From Sulfuricaulis sp040901545 (GTDB lineage: Bacteria; Pseudomonadota; Gammaproteobacteria; Acidiferrobacterales; Sulfurifustaceae), in NCBI RefSeq assembly GCF_040901545.1, contig NZ_JBBDYL010000054.1:62001-126000 (forward strand): a DNA stretch of 64,000 nucleotides, given 5' to 3'. The notes below the pieces were generated by a model, which saw only the letters and a program-made list of their open reading frames with translations, made no database searches and had not been told where the DNA came from. Each line of letters starts with the position of its first letter. The stretch's first letter is position 1. Positions 27,044-36,017 of this stretch are shown here, piece by piece. Position numbers and translations under genes: made by a program.

Positions 27044-28062
27044 AGCTCTGAAACAACTTCAGGCAGGGTAAGTAACAGCTTTTCGACCTCTTTGGCATTC
27101 AGCCGAACCGTATTGTGTGAAGTATAATCCTCGGTATCCACTTCTTTAGTATCCCCTTCCGTGAAATACTTGCTGTAGTTCAGATCTCGATCGTCCATGC
27201 GAACCCGAAAATACTCCGCTATGTCCTCTGCCTTGCGCAGCTCCTCGCGTGTTGCCAGGGTTTCATAGATTTTTTCGCCGTGGCGCATCCCAATGACCTT
27301 GACCGGCACGTCTGACTTGAACAGATTCTTCAGTGCCATTGCGAGATCGCCGATCGTGCAGGCGGGCGCCTTCCGGACGAACAGATCGCCTTGACGCGCG
27401 TGCTCAAAGGCGAAGGCTACGAGTTCAATGGCATGGCGCAGCGGCAGCAGGAATCGTGTCATTTCCTGGACTGTCACGGTCAGCGGCTTCCGTTCCTTGA
27501 TCTGCTTGATGAATAGGGGAATGACGGAACCGCGCGAGCACATCACATTGCCATAGCGCACACTGGAGACAATGGTTTTACTCTCATTCAAGCCGCGCGC
27601 CACGGATTGGGCCACTTTCTCCATCAGCGCCTTGGTCATGCCCATTGAGTTGATTGGATATACCGCTTTGTCCGTGCTGAGAAATACCACGCGACGAACG
27701 CCGTGCTGCACGGCGGAGTCGACAACATTGTGGCTGCCGATGATGTTGGTCAGCACTGCCTGCATCGGGAAGAACTCACAGGATGGAACCTGTTTCAATG
27801 CCGCCGCATGGAACACATAATCTGTGCCGTTCATGACGCTGTCCACGCTGTGTCGGTCACGCACATCGCCGATGTGGAACTTTAGTACCGGATTGGCATG
27901 GTCTATCCGCATCTGCTCCTGCTTTAGCTCGTCGCGGCTGAAGATGCGTATCTCCCGGCAACCCAACGGCAGAAGATAGCTTAGAAACGCATGACCGAAA
28001 GAACCCGTCCCTCCGGTGATCAATACGGTCTTGTCGCGAAATAGGTCGTTTGACGTTGTCAT
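27040..28062 (-). CDS. fnlA: UDP-GlcNAc 4,6-dehydratase/5-epimerase (FnlA/WbjB/CapE)
   Basis: First enzyme of UDP-N-acetyl-L-fucosamine synthesis, cytosolic. The 340-residue protein has VLITGGTGSFGHAFLSYL, FHAAALKQVPSCEFFPMQA, VFLSTDKAVYPINSMG and Met-xxx-Lys (MGMTK) in place of the usual Tyr. It also has SVRYGNVMCSRGSVIPLF, as in CapE/WbjB. It overlaps both the upstream glycosyltransferase gene and fnlB by 4 bases, so the three are tightly coupled. Confidence 0.94.
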   Translation of the reverse strand: MTTSNDLFRDKTVLITGGTGSFGHAFLSYLLPLGCREIRIFSRDELKQEQMRIDHANPVLKFHIGDVRDRHSVDSVMNGTDYVFHAAALKQVPSCEFFPMQAVLTNIIGSHNVVDSAVQHGVRRVVFLSTDKAVYPINSMGMTKALMEKVAQSVARGLNESKTIVSSVRYGNVMCSRGSVIPLFIKQIKERKPLTVTVQEMTRFLLPLRHAIELVAFAFEHARQGDLFVRKAPACTIGDLAMALKNLFKSDVPVKVIGMRHGEKIYETLATREELRKAEDIAEYFRVRMDDRDLNYSKYFTEGDTKEVDTEDYTSHNTVRLNAKEVEKLLLTLPEVVSEL

Positions 28063-29282
28063 TGCTTCTTTTCCTTGATTGATTCAGTCATCCAGGTTTC
28101 CAAATTTCTGAAAAGCATATCGCGCGTAAAATTGGCTTCAAAATAATACCTGCCCTTCCGACCCATCGCTTCCCGCTGGTCTTTCGGCATGTTTGCCAGT
28201 GTCAGAACAGCGTCCGCCAGACCATCGGCGTCCTCCGCCGCACATGTCAGCCCTGCACCGGACTCTTTAACAACCCACGCTCCCTCGCCATCCAGCATAG
28301 CCACAATGGGGCGACCACATGCCAGGTATGACTGAATTTTACCCGGGATGGTCAACGCAAAGATTGGTGAGCGCTTGAGACTCACTAACATCACGTCGGC
28401 ATGGGCAAAGAACCGTGGCATTTGTTCGGGTGGATAGCTACCTAACAGGTGAACTGTATTTACAATCCCACGTCGGACCACTGCTTCACGCACCCATTCG
28501 CCCATGCGGCCATCACCTAGTACTATCCAGTGGATGTCCGGATAGCCCTTGAGCCGTTCAGCGGCTTCAAGGACAGCCGGAAAATCTTGCGCGACACCGA
28601 TATTCCCGGCGAACATCACACGGAACCCCCGAGGCAAGGGCACTGGGGGTTCAATGTCGACACTTGGTTGAAATATAGCTTCTGCCCAGTTGGGAAAGTA
28701 TACGATGCGATCTTCGGAGACGCCCATCGCGCCCACTCGCGGGATAAACGCCCGCGATGCCACTAGCACCTTCTTGCAATGGCTGTAGATCCATCGCGTA
28801 AGCTTTTCCAATAAGTCCAGCATCCAGGAGGCATGTATATCGCCCGCCGCGGCGATGCTCTCAGGCCAGAGATCGAGTACCCAGAAAAAGATCGGTGCGC
28901 CTGATCGCTTGCGCATCACAATCGCCGGGATCCCAACCGTGATCGGCGATGGCTCATGGACAAATATAACATCGTATCTTCCTCTTAATCGATACAAACC
29001 ATAAAGACTCGCCATAACAGCGAACGAGATATAGTTAAGTGCAAGCCTTAGTACTCCGCCGCCGCCACGTGGAACCTGTGGGACACGTACGACAGATATG
29101 CAATTCCACGTTTCCATCCGTCGTTTAAATAGTCCATAGCCGGAGAAATATCTTCCTGACGGGTAGTTTGGAATACCGGTAAGCACGGTAACCTCGTGGC
29201 CACGCTCCGCCAGCCATTCAGCCAGATCATTAACCCGGAAGTTTTCTGGATGAAAGTACTGAGTAACAATTAATACCTTCAT
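28059..29282 (-). CDS. wbuB: glycosyltransferase family 4, WbuB-like (probable FucNAc transferase)
   Basis: Retaining GT-B glycosyltransferase of 407 residues. The N-terminal domain has VTQYFHPENFRVNDLAEWL and IPNYPSGRYFSGYG; the C-terminal domain has RVMFAGNIGVAQDFPAVLEA and the nucleotide-sugar site IPGKIQSYLACGRPIVAML. These resemble WbuB of E. coli, which transfers L-FucNAc. Here it lies immediately upstream of fnlABC with a 4-base overlap, which supports UDP-L-FucNAc as donor. The acceptor is unknown. Confidence 0.85.
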   Translation of the reverse strand: MKVLIVTQYFHPENFRVNDLAEWLAERGHEVTVLTGIPNYPSGRYFSGYGLFKRRMETWNCISVVRVPQVPRGGGGVLRLALNYISFAVMASLYGLYRLRGRYDVIFVHEPSPITVGIPAIVMRKRSGAPIFFWVLDLWPESIAAAGDIHASWMLDLLEKLTRWIYSHCKKVLVASRAFIPRVGAMGVSEDRIVYFPNWAEAIFQPSVDIEPPVPLPRGFRVMFAGNIGVAQDFPAVLEAAERLKGYPDIHWIVLGDGRMGEWVREAVVRRGIVNTVHLLGSYPPEQMPRFFAHADVMLVSLKRSPIFALTIPGKIQSYLACGRPIVAMLDGEGAWVVKESGAGLTCAAEDADGLADAVLTLANMPKDQREAMGRKGRYYFEANFTRDMLFRNLETWMTESIKEKKQ

Positions 29283-29381
29283 AAATGAATAACTTCAGTA
29301 TGAGCAATATACTGTGATTACAACTCGTTCTGGAGAATTGAGAGCAATTCTTTGCGGAGTAAGCCTTTCGGGGTTGGACAA

Positions 29382-31358
29382 CTATGCTACAGGTCTCTTC
29401 AAGGCAACGACAGACGTGCCATATTGGTGATTTTTGTATTCACCCATAACGCTCCAACTTCTTGTCTTAAATCCATCAATCAGTTTTTGTTTTCCGGACA
29501 CTAACCCAATTAGCACAACTTTTATACGGTCGTCACTTTCGACATATTCAATATCCCATCCAGCTGCTGGTGCGGTTTGTCTGTTATGCTCCTGATCAAC
29601 AAAGATGTCATGTACAGCTCGAATGGATTTGATTGAATATCCATTCATAATTTCAGGAAGAATTCCGTACGTAGAACCTATTGAGTAGGAATTTTCTGTA
29701 AGACCTTCCTTTTTAATGGCGTCGTATGCAGCACGATAATTATAAGGAAATGCCACTAGATAGTGTTCGCCGGGATGTTTAGCTTCAGAAGCTCGCTGAT
29801 TTGTATCCATGGACATGGCTATACGTACTTCGTCTTTTGGGATACGCATAAAATCGGAAATATTTAAAACAATGATAATTAAAGCAAGCGTTGCAACAGC
29901 GCGCCTTGCAAAATGGAATGTTGAGAGCCTTACTGCCAGCAGCAACATACCAATAATGGCGAATGGAACAGCGTATTCTGCCTGGTATTTCGCGTATCCC
30001 CATAATGATGGGTGTATTGAATAATACACACACACTGCGGTCGAAAAGAAAAACAACAGAATAATATTCCTGCTGACCATTCTTCCGGAAAGCGGGATGA
30101 ATGCAAGCGGAATAAAAATAATCCACCAGTACGGAACGGAGTTGGTAATAGAGGACCAGACAATATCCGAATCAACAGCGTCAAAGACGCGCCGAAGCAT
30201 TGAACCGGTGTTCAGCGCGTCAGTAGATGGTGTTCCGGAAATCAGACTTTTCCCTAGAAATGGAATAAAGAGTAAAGCCGGGGTAAGCATAAAAATGGAT
30301 TTAGTTAAGCAGTTTCGCCATTCATTGTATTTGAATTCTTCATAAATAAAGAGCATCAAAACCGGGAGAATGGCTAGAAATGAAGGTTGGCGCATCATTA
30401 CCGCAATAGATATAAAGCTAAACAATCTTATGTAGTTTAGCTTTATCGATGTAGCGACCTCAACGATGACCAAGGTAAAAGAAACAGATGCCCAAAGAGA
30501 ATGGTCAACAACACCGGCCATATGCCAAAGCAAGGGTATCGTTCCGATAGCAAGAGCGAGCAGATATGATTGTGCGAATGGAAATACTCTAAGTATCATC
30601 CTATAAAGCACAAGGATGAAAATCACATAAATAGCAAAGTAAGAGAATTTAAATGCAAAATCGGTAATCCCGAATACTGAGCCAAAAATGAATGGAGGTA
30701 TTAGATGTAGTGGCGGATGAGGTGATCCGTTGCCACCCGTGTACGTGAATGCCAGTCTGCCAAGTATCAGGAGGAGCGAAAAGATTATGATTCTACTTCT
30801 CCAGGTAAGTCGCTTTGAAAGTATAAAGAGACCCAATAATGAAGTAAGCAGGATCAGGCTGATAGCCTGAACCAGATACTGAAATGCTATACCGTCGAGC
30901 GCGTATAGCTGCTTTACCAGAGCCAGGGAAATATGAATACTGTGGCCGTGGGATGTCGCGGAATATGAGATTTCATCGCTATACAGCGAAAACTGCAGTT
31001 GGTTATACAAAAATGAAAACAATATGACGAAGTAGGAAAGATATACAATAAAATCCCTTCGTCGGATTTTAATAGAATCCTGAAATCTGGCAGGTGCTTT
31101 CCATGCGAGCAATCCGAGCAATACAAGAATAACCGTGAGAAGACACAGTGTTAGCGCTGAGGTTGTGGGGCTTTCCTTAAACTGGCTGATTTCAGGAGTT
31201 AAGGCACCATAATAACCATAAGCCAGGAAGAACGAAAAAAAGAGTATAGATGCCCAATTGAAATTGATGATGTGTGTTGGCTTTTGTATTATTTTCGACA
31301 ATGAAAATGCTTCATTTTTTGCCGAAGAGTCAACGTCTAAAAGCCAGCCATGATTCAC
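29382..31358 (-). CDS. polytopic membrane protein, GT-C-like glycosyltransferase
   Basis: A 658-residue integral membrane protein with about twelve hydrophobic segments in residues 35-490 and a soluble C-terminal part. The first large loop contains SLYSDEISYSATSHG, an acidic pair in the position where GT-C enzymes such as protein mannosyltransferases carry their catalytic Asp-Glu. This suggests a polyprenyl-phosphate-sugar-dependent transferase acting at the outer face of the inner membrane. It starts at GTG 31358 in a 4-base overlap with the aldolase gene. The DNA is visibly richer in A and T than the housekeeping genes. Exact function is not recognisable. Confidence 0.6.
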   Translation of the reverse strand: MNHGWLLDVDSSAKNEAFSLSKIIQKPTHIINFNWASILFFSFFLAYGYYGALTPEISQFKESPTTSALTLCLLTVILVLLGLLAWKAPARFQDSIKIRRRDFIVYLSYFVILFSFLYNQLQFSLYSDEISYSATSHGHSIHISLALVKQLYALDGIAFQYLVQAISLILLTSLLGLFILSKRLTWRSRIIIFSLLLILGRLAFTYTGGNGSPHPPLHLIPPFIFGSVFGITDFAFKFSYFAIYVIFILVLYRMILRVFPFAQSYLLALAIGTIPLLWHMAGVVDHSLWASVSFTLVIVEVATSIKLNYIRLFSFISIAVMMRQPSFLAILPVLMLFIYEEFKYNEWRNCLTKSIFMLTPALLFIPFLGKSLISGTPSTDALNTGSMLRRVFDAVDSDIVWSSITNSVPYWWIIFIPLAFIPLSGRMVSRNIILLFFFSTAVCVYYSIHPSLWGYAKYQAEYAVPFAIIGMLLLAVRLSTFHFARRAVATLALIIIVLNISDFMRIPKDEVRIAMSMDTNQRASEAKHPGEHYLVAFPYNYRAAYDAIKKEGLTENSYSIGSTYGILPEIMNGYSIKSIRAVHDIFVDQEHNRQTAPAAGWDIEYVESDDRIKVVLIGLVSGKQKLIDGFKTRSWSVMGEYKNHQYGTSVVALKRPVA

Positions 31359-32425
31359 ATATCTCTCCTATATTTCTCAGCATCCCAATTGCTCAGGTAA
31401 GTTAGTGCTTCGTCGCTTAAAGAGTTTATTCTCCCCTTCATAGAGGCAAGGGTTAGCAAATGGGCCTTGTATACCTCCTCAATCTCCATTGTCTTTTTGG
31501 TATTCTTGGCAATAAAATAGATTTGACCGTCATAAAGAATTACCTTCGGAGTGTCGTGATATTTAACCCGGTATGCATCGAGGGCCCCTGGATCACTTAA
31601 GTTTTCCACCACAAGTGGTGCGGCCCCGCAAAAAACAAAACCGTCCGGACAGTACGGTTTCAGGGAAAACAGAGTCTTTTGTGTTTTAAGCAGATCTAAA
31701 ATCGCTCGGTCTTCGCACAGATAAGCAACTGAGCCGTCCCCAACAAAATTCGCAATCGCCGTTACCTGCTTATATCGCCCAAGATCCACTCTGGACCACT
31801 CGCAACATTTTCCAACAGTATCCTCGGTGATTTGCTGCACTGCCTCCATCGATTCGGCGCTCACTATCAGACCATGATTCTGTAAAAAGATTAATTGCGG
31901 TTTATATCCATAGTTTGCGATATATTTTTTTACTTGCGCATTCAATTCGAGTCCAAGTTCAATTCCAGGTGTTCGATATGGTACACACAATGCATCCGGA
32001 AAAAGTGCGGTGAGATTTTTATCCCAATCACTCTGCGAGGCGATGATATTGACACCTATCGGGTGAGTGTGAAGTACAAACTTACCCAGGATGGCGTGCA
32101 AAAAGACTTCTATTGACGCCCTGGCTCCAGGTGTTATTGTTCCCAGCGCTATCAAATGACTTACATTTGAGTCGCGACGGTGCTTGTCGTCATCGCCCCA
32201 TCTAGAGGGGGTTTCCAGAATAGCGGCAATCTCAGGATAGTCAACGACCGCGTATCCTTTACCCGACTCAACTTCGGAAAGGAGGACGCCCGATGCCTTC
32301 ACGAGCATTCGGCGATCATCCAACTTGACGGAGGAGTTTCCGCCACCTGCTTGCAGCAGGTCGAACCGTGACCCGGCATAACGCGAGAGTGTCACAAAGT
32401 GCTTGGTCAGCAAGAGTTCGTCCAT
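31355..32425 (-). CDS. class II aldolase/adducin-family protein
   Basis: Zinc-dependent class II aldolase family, which includes fuculose/rhamnulose-1-phosphate aldolases and ribulose-5-phosphate 4-epimerase. Seen in the 356 residues are QAGGGNSSVKLDDRRM and VKASG (phosphate site), the zinc ligands HTHPIGVN and LQNHGLIVS, and a C-terminal extension (about 240-356) like the one before the dehydrogenase half of RhaD-type fusions. Finding this enzyme inside a polysaccharide locus is unusual; a catabolic role seems unlikely here. Upstream lies the HAD phosphatase gene, separated by a MITE-like element. Its substrate may be a ketose phosphate used for a glycan building block. Confidence 0.8.
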   Translation of the reverse strand: MDELLLTKHFVTLSRYAGSRFDLLQAGGGNSSVKLDDRRMLVKASGVLLSEVESGKGYAVVDYPEIAAILETPSRWGDDDKHRRDSNVSHLIALGTITPGARASIEVFLHAILGKFVLHTHPIGVNIIASQSDWDKNLTALFPDALCVPYRTPGIELGLELNAQVKKYIANYGYKPQLIFLQNHGLIVSAESMEAVQQITEDTVGKCCEWSRVDLGRYKQVTAIANFVGDGSVAYLCEDRAILDLLKTQKTLFSLKPYCPDGFVFCGAAPLVVENLSDPGALDAYRVKYHDTPKVILYDGQIYFIAKNTKKTMEIEEVYKAHLLTLASMKGRINSLSDEALTYLSNWDAEKYRRDM

Positions 32426-32519
32426 CCAGTAATTTTCCTAAATTGATGCGAAAGTTAAGTGCATACTTAATTTAAGGTAAATAATTTATTCGGCATGAAC
32501 AATCGTAAGAAATCTCATT

Positions 32520-32640
32520 AGAACCTATCTCAAAATACCCTGTTTCGGTTTTTGTAGGGTGCGTCCCACGCACCAAGTGGCTTCGTTTAAACCGTGGATC
32601 GGTGCACAGGGCGCACCCTACCGTTTTTGATATAGGTTCT
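32520..32640. mobile_element. 121-base MITE-like palindromic element
   Basis: Terminal inverted repeats of 16 bases differ at one position: left end AGAACCTATCTCAAAA, right end TTTTGATATAGGTTCT. A nested inverted repeat, GTAGGGTGCG (32554-32563) and CGCACCCTAC (32612-32621), with GCACC/GGTGC inside, makes the whole element fold back. There is no coding capacity. I see no clear target-site duplication. It overlaps the end of the HAD gene and supplies that gene's stop codon. Confidence 0.6.
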
Positions 32641-33388
32641 GGCGAAGGAGCTTAGTAAGTAATATACGCAATTCTTCAAAATTATTTATTACACAATCCG
32701 GTCGATTCTCGCCATCCCCAATTTCAACCCCCTTGTGGACTTTTTGGATTATCACGGCACCGATCGCCGCACGAGCACCGCCATTGTCTGTCACCGGGTT
32801 GTCGCCGATCATCCAAATACAACCTCCCTTTGATTGCATCTTCTGTGCTGCGATTTCGAAAGGAGCTTGGTGAGGTTTATCGAAACCCGCTTCCTCACTG
32901 GTGACGATGTAATCGAAGTAATGGTCGAGACCCAAGTAGACGATTTTCCGGAATTGTATTTGTGCCGTCAGATCGGTAACGATAGCCGTCGGAATGCCGG
33001 CGATACGCAAATCATCGAGAAATTCTTTAACCCCAGCGAACAACTGCGCGTTACTAAGGAAAGTGCGCCAGTAAGTCTGCTCCAGATCCAGCGCCAGTAG
33101 CACTTGTGACCTTAAGCCAATAATTTCCAGCATTTGCTGAAAATATAGGAGCCGGCTATGTGAGCTGGCGGTTTGACCCAAACGTTCCTTGATTGTTTTT
33201 CGCGCGGCATTAAAGGACTGATCAAACTTATCCGGCTCGATACCGAACAGTCGCGACGCTTTGGCTCGCACCGCCAGCATCGCCGCCTGGTGTGCTGGTT
33301 CGTAGGGATACAAGGTATTATCAGTATCGAACAACACAGCTTCCGGCTTGCTCGTGAATGCATCAGGATTATAAATGTTAAGCGTCAT
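32618..33388 (-). CDS. HAD-superfamily phosphatase with element-derived C-terminus
   Basis: Mg-dependent phosphohydrolase of the haloacid-dehalogenase superfamily, 256 residues from ATG 33386-33388, chosen because it overlaps the previous stop as ATGA. Motif I is LFDTDNTLYPYE (Asp 21 and Asp 23), motif II is AIVTDLTAQ, the lysine is in FDKPHQAPFE, and motif IV is MIGDNPVTDNGGA. The substrate is probably a sugar or polyol phosphate made by its neighbours. The last six residues (NLYQKR) and the stop lie inside the MITE-like element 32520-32640, so the original end of the protein was replaced. Confidence 0.85.
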   Translation of the reverse strand: MTLNIYNPDAFTSKPEAVLFDTDNTLYPYEPAHQAAMLAVRAKASRLFGIEPDKFDQSFNAARKTIKERLGQTASSHSRLLYFQQMLEIIGLRSQVLLALDLEQTYWRTFLSNAQLFAGVKEFLDDLRIAGIPTAIVTDLTAQIQFRKIVYLGLDHYFDYIVTSEEAGFDKPHQAPFEIAAQKMQSKGGCIWMIGDNPVTDNGGARAAIGAVIIQKVHKGVEIGDGENRPDCVINNFEELRILLTKLLRQNLYQKR

Positions 33389-35430
33389 TGTAAGCGGGTG
33401 CGAAGGGCCTGAGTTATGTGGGACAGAATAACTAGTTGCATTATTCCCATCATCCCGCCATGCCAAGCCGGAGTTATATCCAGAAGTTCATTGAGTTGCG
33501 GCAGCAATTCGCGTGCAGCGAGAGCTATATCATCGCTATCGGCATCACCGTCAATGGTGAGTTCTACTGCACTATCGGTGCTTTCCTGGGCGATATCCAC
33601 ATGCATGCCGCAAACGCCGATCAATACCCTCACTAAACTTTCGTAGTACATTCCATGACGCGCCATGACACCGAGCTTGAGCCGAAGAGGCGAGTCAGCT
33701 TTGTCTAGGGTATTAGGATGAATAGGCTGGAGCGATAGCACTAAGTCTGCGTGCGCGACCTGCGACCGGATGTAACGAACGGCGTCCGGTTCACGCCGTG
33801 CGACAGTCTCCAGAACATGCTCACGAGCATGATCCCTTTGTGCAGAATCACGGAGTAATTTCAGGTGAACACGTAATGCCTCGTCCATATTAAGGTAAAC
33901 CTTCAGGTCGCACAGCGTGCGCAGCAGCGGCAGGGAAAAGACATGCAAGCCGCTAACAACGATGAAGTCGTTGCTTTTTAGAATTTGGGGCTTGCCCATT
34001 TTCCCGCTGGCATGGTCGTATTTCCGAGCCAGGACGGCCTCTCCATTCGCCAGCGCCTGTACGTCGTGGTTTAAGCGAGCTAAATCGTTAGCGCGTGGAT
34101 TGAGATGCGTCATTACTTGCCACATCGGTTTATGCCGATCCCACAGGTGATAGTTATCGCCGGATACCTGTACTACCGAGTGTTTCCCAAACAGGCCTTC
34201 GATTGAGTTTGCCAACGTAGACTTTCCGGAGCCGGAATCACCGCCTATCCCGAGCACGAATGGTTTGCGCGAAAGGCGAAAATATTCATTGGCATGAATC
34301 CCCTCGCGCAGCATGCGTGTGACAAGAATCAGGCCGGTCGCCAACAGCAGCGTCTGCCATAGTGACAACACACGCGTCGACAAACCAAACCACTCGGCAG
34401 CCCGAATGCCGGCTGGCCAGTCCGTGACAGGCAGCGACGGCAGCGGCGCCAACAAACCGCTCAAACCAATGGTGAGAAGGCTAAACGCACCTACCAATGC
34501 TATTGCCATGCGGTCACTTTTGCTTTGGTAGAGAACCAGGAAAGGCAGCACCCAAACAAACCATCCCGGTGAAGCCGGTGTCAACAGCAGAACGAGAAAA
34601 AAAGCCAAGCCCAGCAGTACCAGTAACAGTTCGAAGCTCATGCGCCGGACACGCCACGCACCGAATAACGCCAAAAGATAGACCAGCGGCAACATATAGA
34701 CTTGCAGGTCATTACCGACGGACAACGAGATGTCATAGATCTTGGCCAGCTCGGGGTTACCGAACAGCATATCTCGGCCACCTGTCGATAGGATGTAAGG
34801 CGTCTGCAGCATTAACAGTGCTATCACCAGTACGGCAGAGAATGGAAGGAAGAAAACAAGCAGCCGCTTGTTGTGGAACAAATAAACAAGCAGGAACGGA
34901 ACCGCTAGGATCATACTTAGCTTTGCAGAGACCGCCAGTGCCACGAATACTGCGGCGCGCCGAGGTGCCGCGTCGCGCAGTGCAACCAGGCCGAGTATGA
35001 GCAGCAGTATCGGCAGCAGGTCGTTAAGACCCAGCCAATAAGTGGCAAAGAGGATAATGGGGGACATCCAGTACAACGCCAGCAGCGTGTCGAGCGCAAC
35101 GTCGGTTAAACGCCGCAGCGTGTATAGCAAGGCAACGTCTGCGAGTAACAGGGTTGAACCATAGCCGATGGCTACAGGGAGCTCAAACAGCGACGTTAAC
35201 GCGCTGAGAGGCAGAAAAATCAACCACATGGCGTAGCCGTAGGGAAAGGCGAGACGGTCACCACCCGCTGCCAGATAAGCACTCCACGGGTCTAGGGTGA
35301 ACGTTTCTAGGCTATGAGCGAGAAATGGCGCATACCAGTGCTGCGTGGCTGATGGCAACACCATAACGAGCAACCCTACTCTGATTGCCAGGCCGGTGAG
35401 AAAGAGTGGATGCCGCAACAGCGGTGTCAT
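33385..35430 (-). CDS. membrane protein fused to phosphoribulokinase/uridine-kinase-like domain
   Basis: A 681-residue two-part protein. Residues about 1-385 hold ten or more hydrophobic segments resembling GT-C or mannosyltransferase-like membrane proteins (WSAYLAAGGDRLAFPYGYAM near the first loop). From about 390 a cytosolic P-loop kinase begins: GIGGDSGSGKST at 394-405, then VSGDNYHLWDRHKP, LNPRANDLARLNHDVQAL and RKYDHASGK, as in phosphoribulokinase/uridine kinases. The start is ATG 35430 in a 4-base overlap with the upstream gene; the frame is open 30 bases further. It also overlaps the HAD gene by 4 bases. I know of no named family with this fusion; substrate unknown. Confidence 0.75.
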   Translation of the reverse strand: MTPLLRHPLFLTGLAIRVGLLVMVLPSATQHWYAPFLAHSLETFTLDPWSAYLAAGGDRLAFPYGYAMWLIFLPLSALTSLFELPVAIGYGSTLLLADVALLYTLRRLTDVALDTLLALYWMSPIILFATYWLGLNDLLPILLLILGLVALRDAAPRRAAVFVALAVSAKLSMILAVPFLLVYLFHNKRLLVFFLPFSAVLVIALLMLQTPYILSTGGRDMLFGNPELAKIYDISLSVGNDLQVYMLPLVYLLALFGAWRVRRMSFELLLVLLGLAFFLVLLLTPASPGWFVWVLPFLVLYQSKSDRMAIALVGAFSLLTIGLSGLLAPLPSLPVTDWPAGIRAAEWFGLSTRVLSLWQTLLLATGLILVTRMLREGIHANEYFRLSRKPFVLGIGGDSGSGKSTLANSIEGLFGKHSVVQVSGDNYHLWDRHKPMWQVMTHLNPRANDLARLNHDVQALANGEAVLARKYDHASGKMGKPQILKSNDFIVVSGLHVFSLPLLRTLCDLKVYLNMDEALRVHLKLLRDSAQRDHAREHVLETVARREPDAVRYIRSQVAHADLVLSLQPIHPNTLDKADSPLRLKLGVMARHGMYYESLVRVLIGVCGMHVDIAQESTDSAVELTIDGDADSDDIALAARELLPQLNELLDITPAWHGGMMGIMQLVILSHITQALRTRLQ

Positions 35431-36017
35431 GCTTTCCATCGCGCTGGCCACTTGGTGCATATCGCATCGGGCACTATGCCACGTTCTGCCAACAACGCGC
35501 GCAGCGCAGGAATTTCGCCTTCAGAGGTACGTTGCTGTAGTTCCGGCGAAACCAGGCATAATTGGAATCCGGCCAGATGCAGTCGGTTGGCATCAGCGCC
35601 GGATAGCGGAAAGTGACTGAAGCAGTCAACCCAGACCCAATCGATTTTTCCAGCCAGCGTCATCGCCGTGTCGATATGCTCGTATTCCGACACGCGAACC
35701 GCGCAGCGGCGTTCGCCTTGGTAAGCTATCTTGATTATGAATGGGAATGACTGGTCGAGGAAAAAGAAGTTCTCGATGCCGCGTTCAGTCATCAGATCAA
35801 GCAGATGCTGCTCCAAGCCCTCTTCTTTTACATTGAGAATCAGTGTTCCATGTCGGTAATTATCCAGCCAAACGGACAAATCCTCGCCTTCGATGAAAGG
35901 TTCATGATGAATAATTAATCGGCTACCGAAACTTCGAATGTCAATCTCGACGCCGTACTCGACAGGCGTCGCCAGCAATTCGGCGACAGTATTACAACGG
36001 TGTACAATCAACATCAT
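35427..36017 (-). CDS. glycerophosphodiester phosphodiesterase-fold protein
   Basis: A small (196-residue) TIM-barrel-like protein. The N-terminus has LIVHRCNT (catalytic His of the GDPD family), then GVEIDIRSFGSRLIIHHEP, which supplies the Glu/Asp metal ligands and second His. It is shorter than usual GDPD enzymes (about 240-300) and lacks the common HRG-x-x-x-x-x-ENT form. It could hydrolyse or otherwise act on a phosphodiester intermediate made by the locus. It overlaps the upstream GT2 gene and the downstream kinase fusion by 4 bases each. Confidence 0.65.
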   Translation of the reverse strand: MMLIVHRCNTVAELLATPVEYGVEIDIRSFGSRLIIHHEPFIEGEDLSVWLDNYRHGTLILNVKEEGLEQHLLDLMTERGIENFFFLDQSFPFIIKIAYQGERRCAVRVSEYEHIDTAMTLAGKIDWVWVDCFSHFPLSGADANRLHLAGFQLCLVSPELQQRTSEGEIPALRALLAERGIVPDAICTKWPARWKA

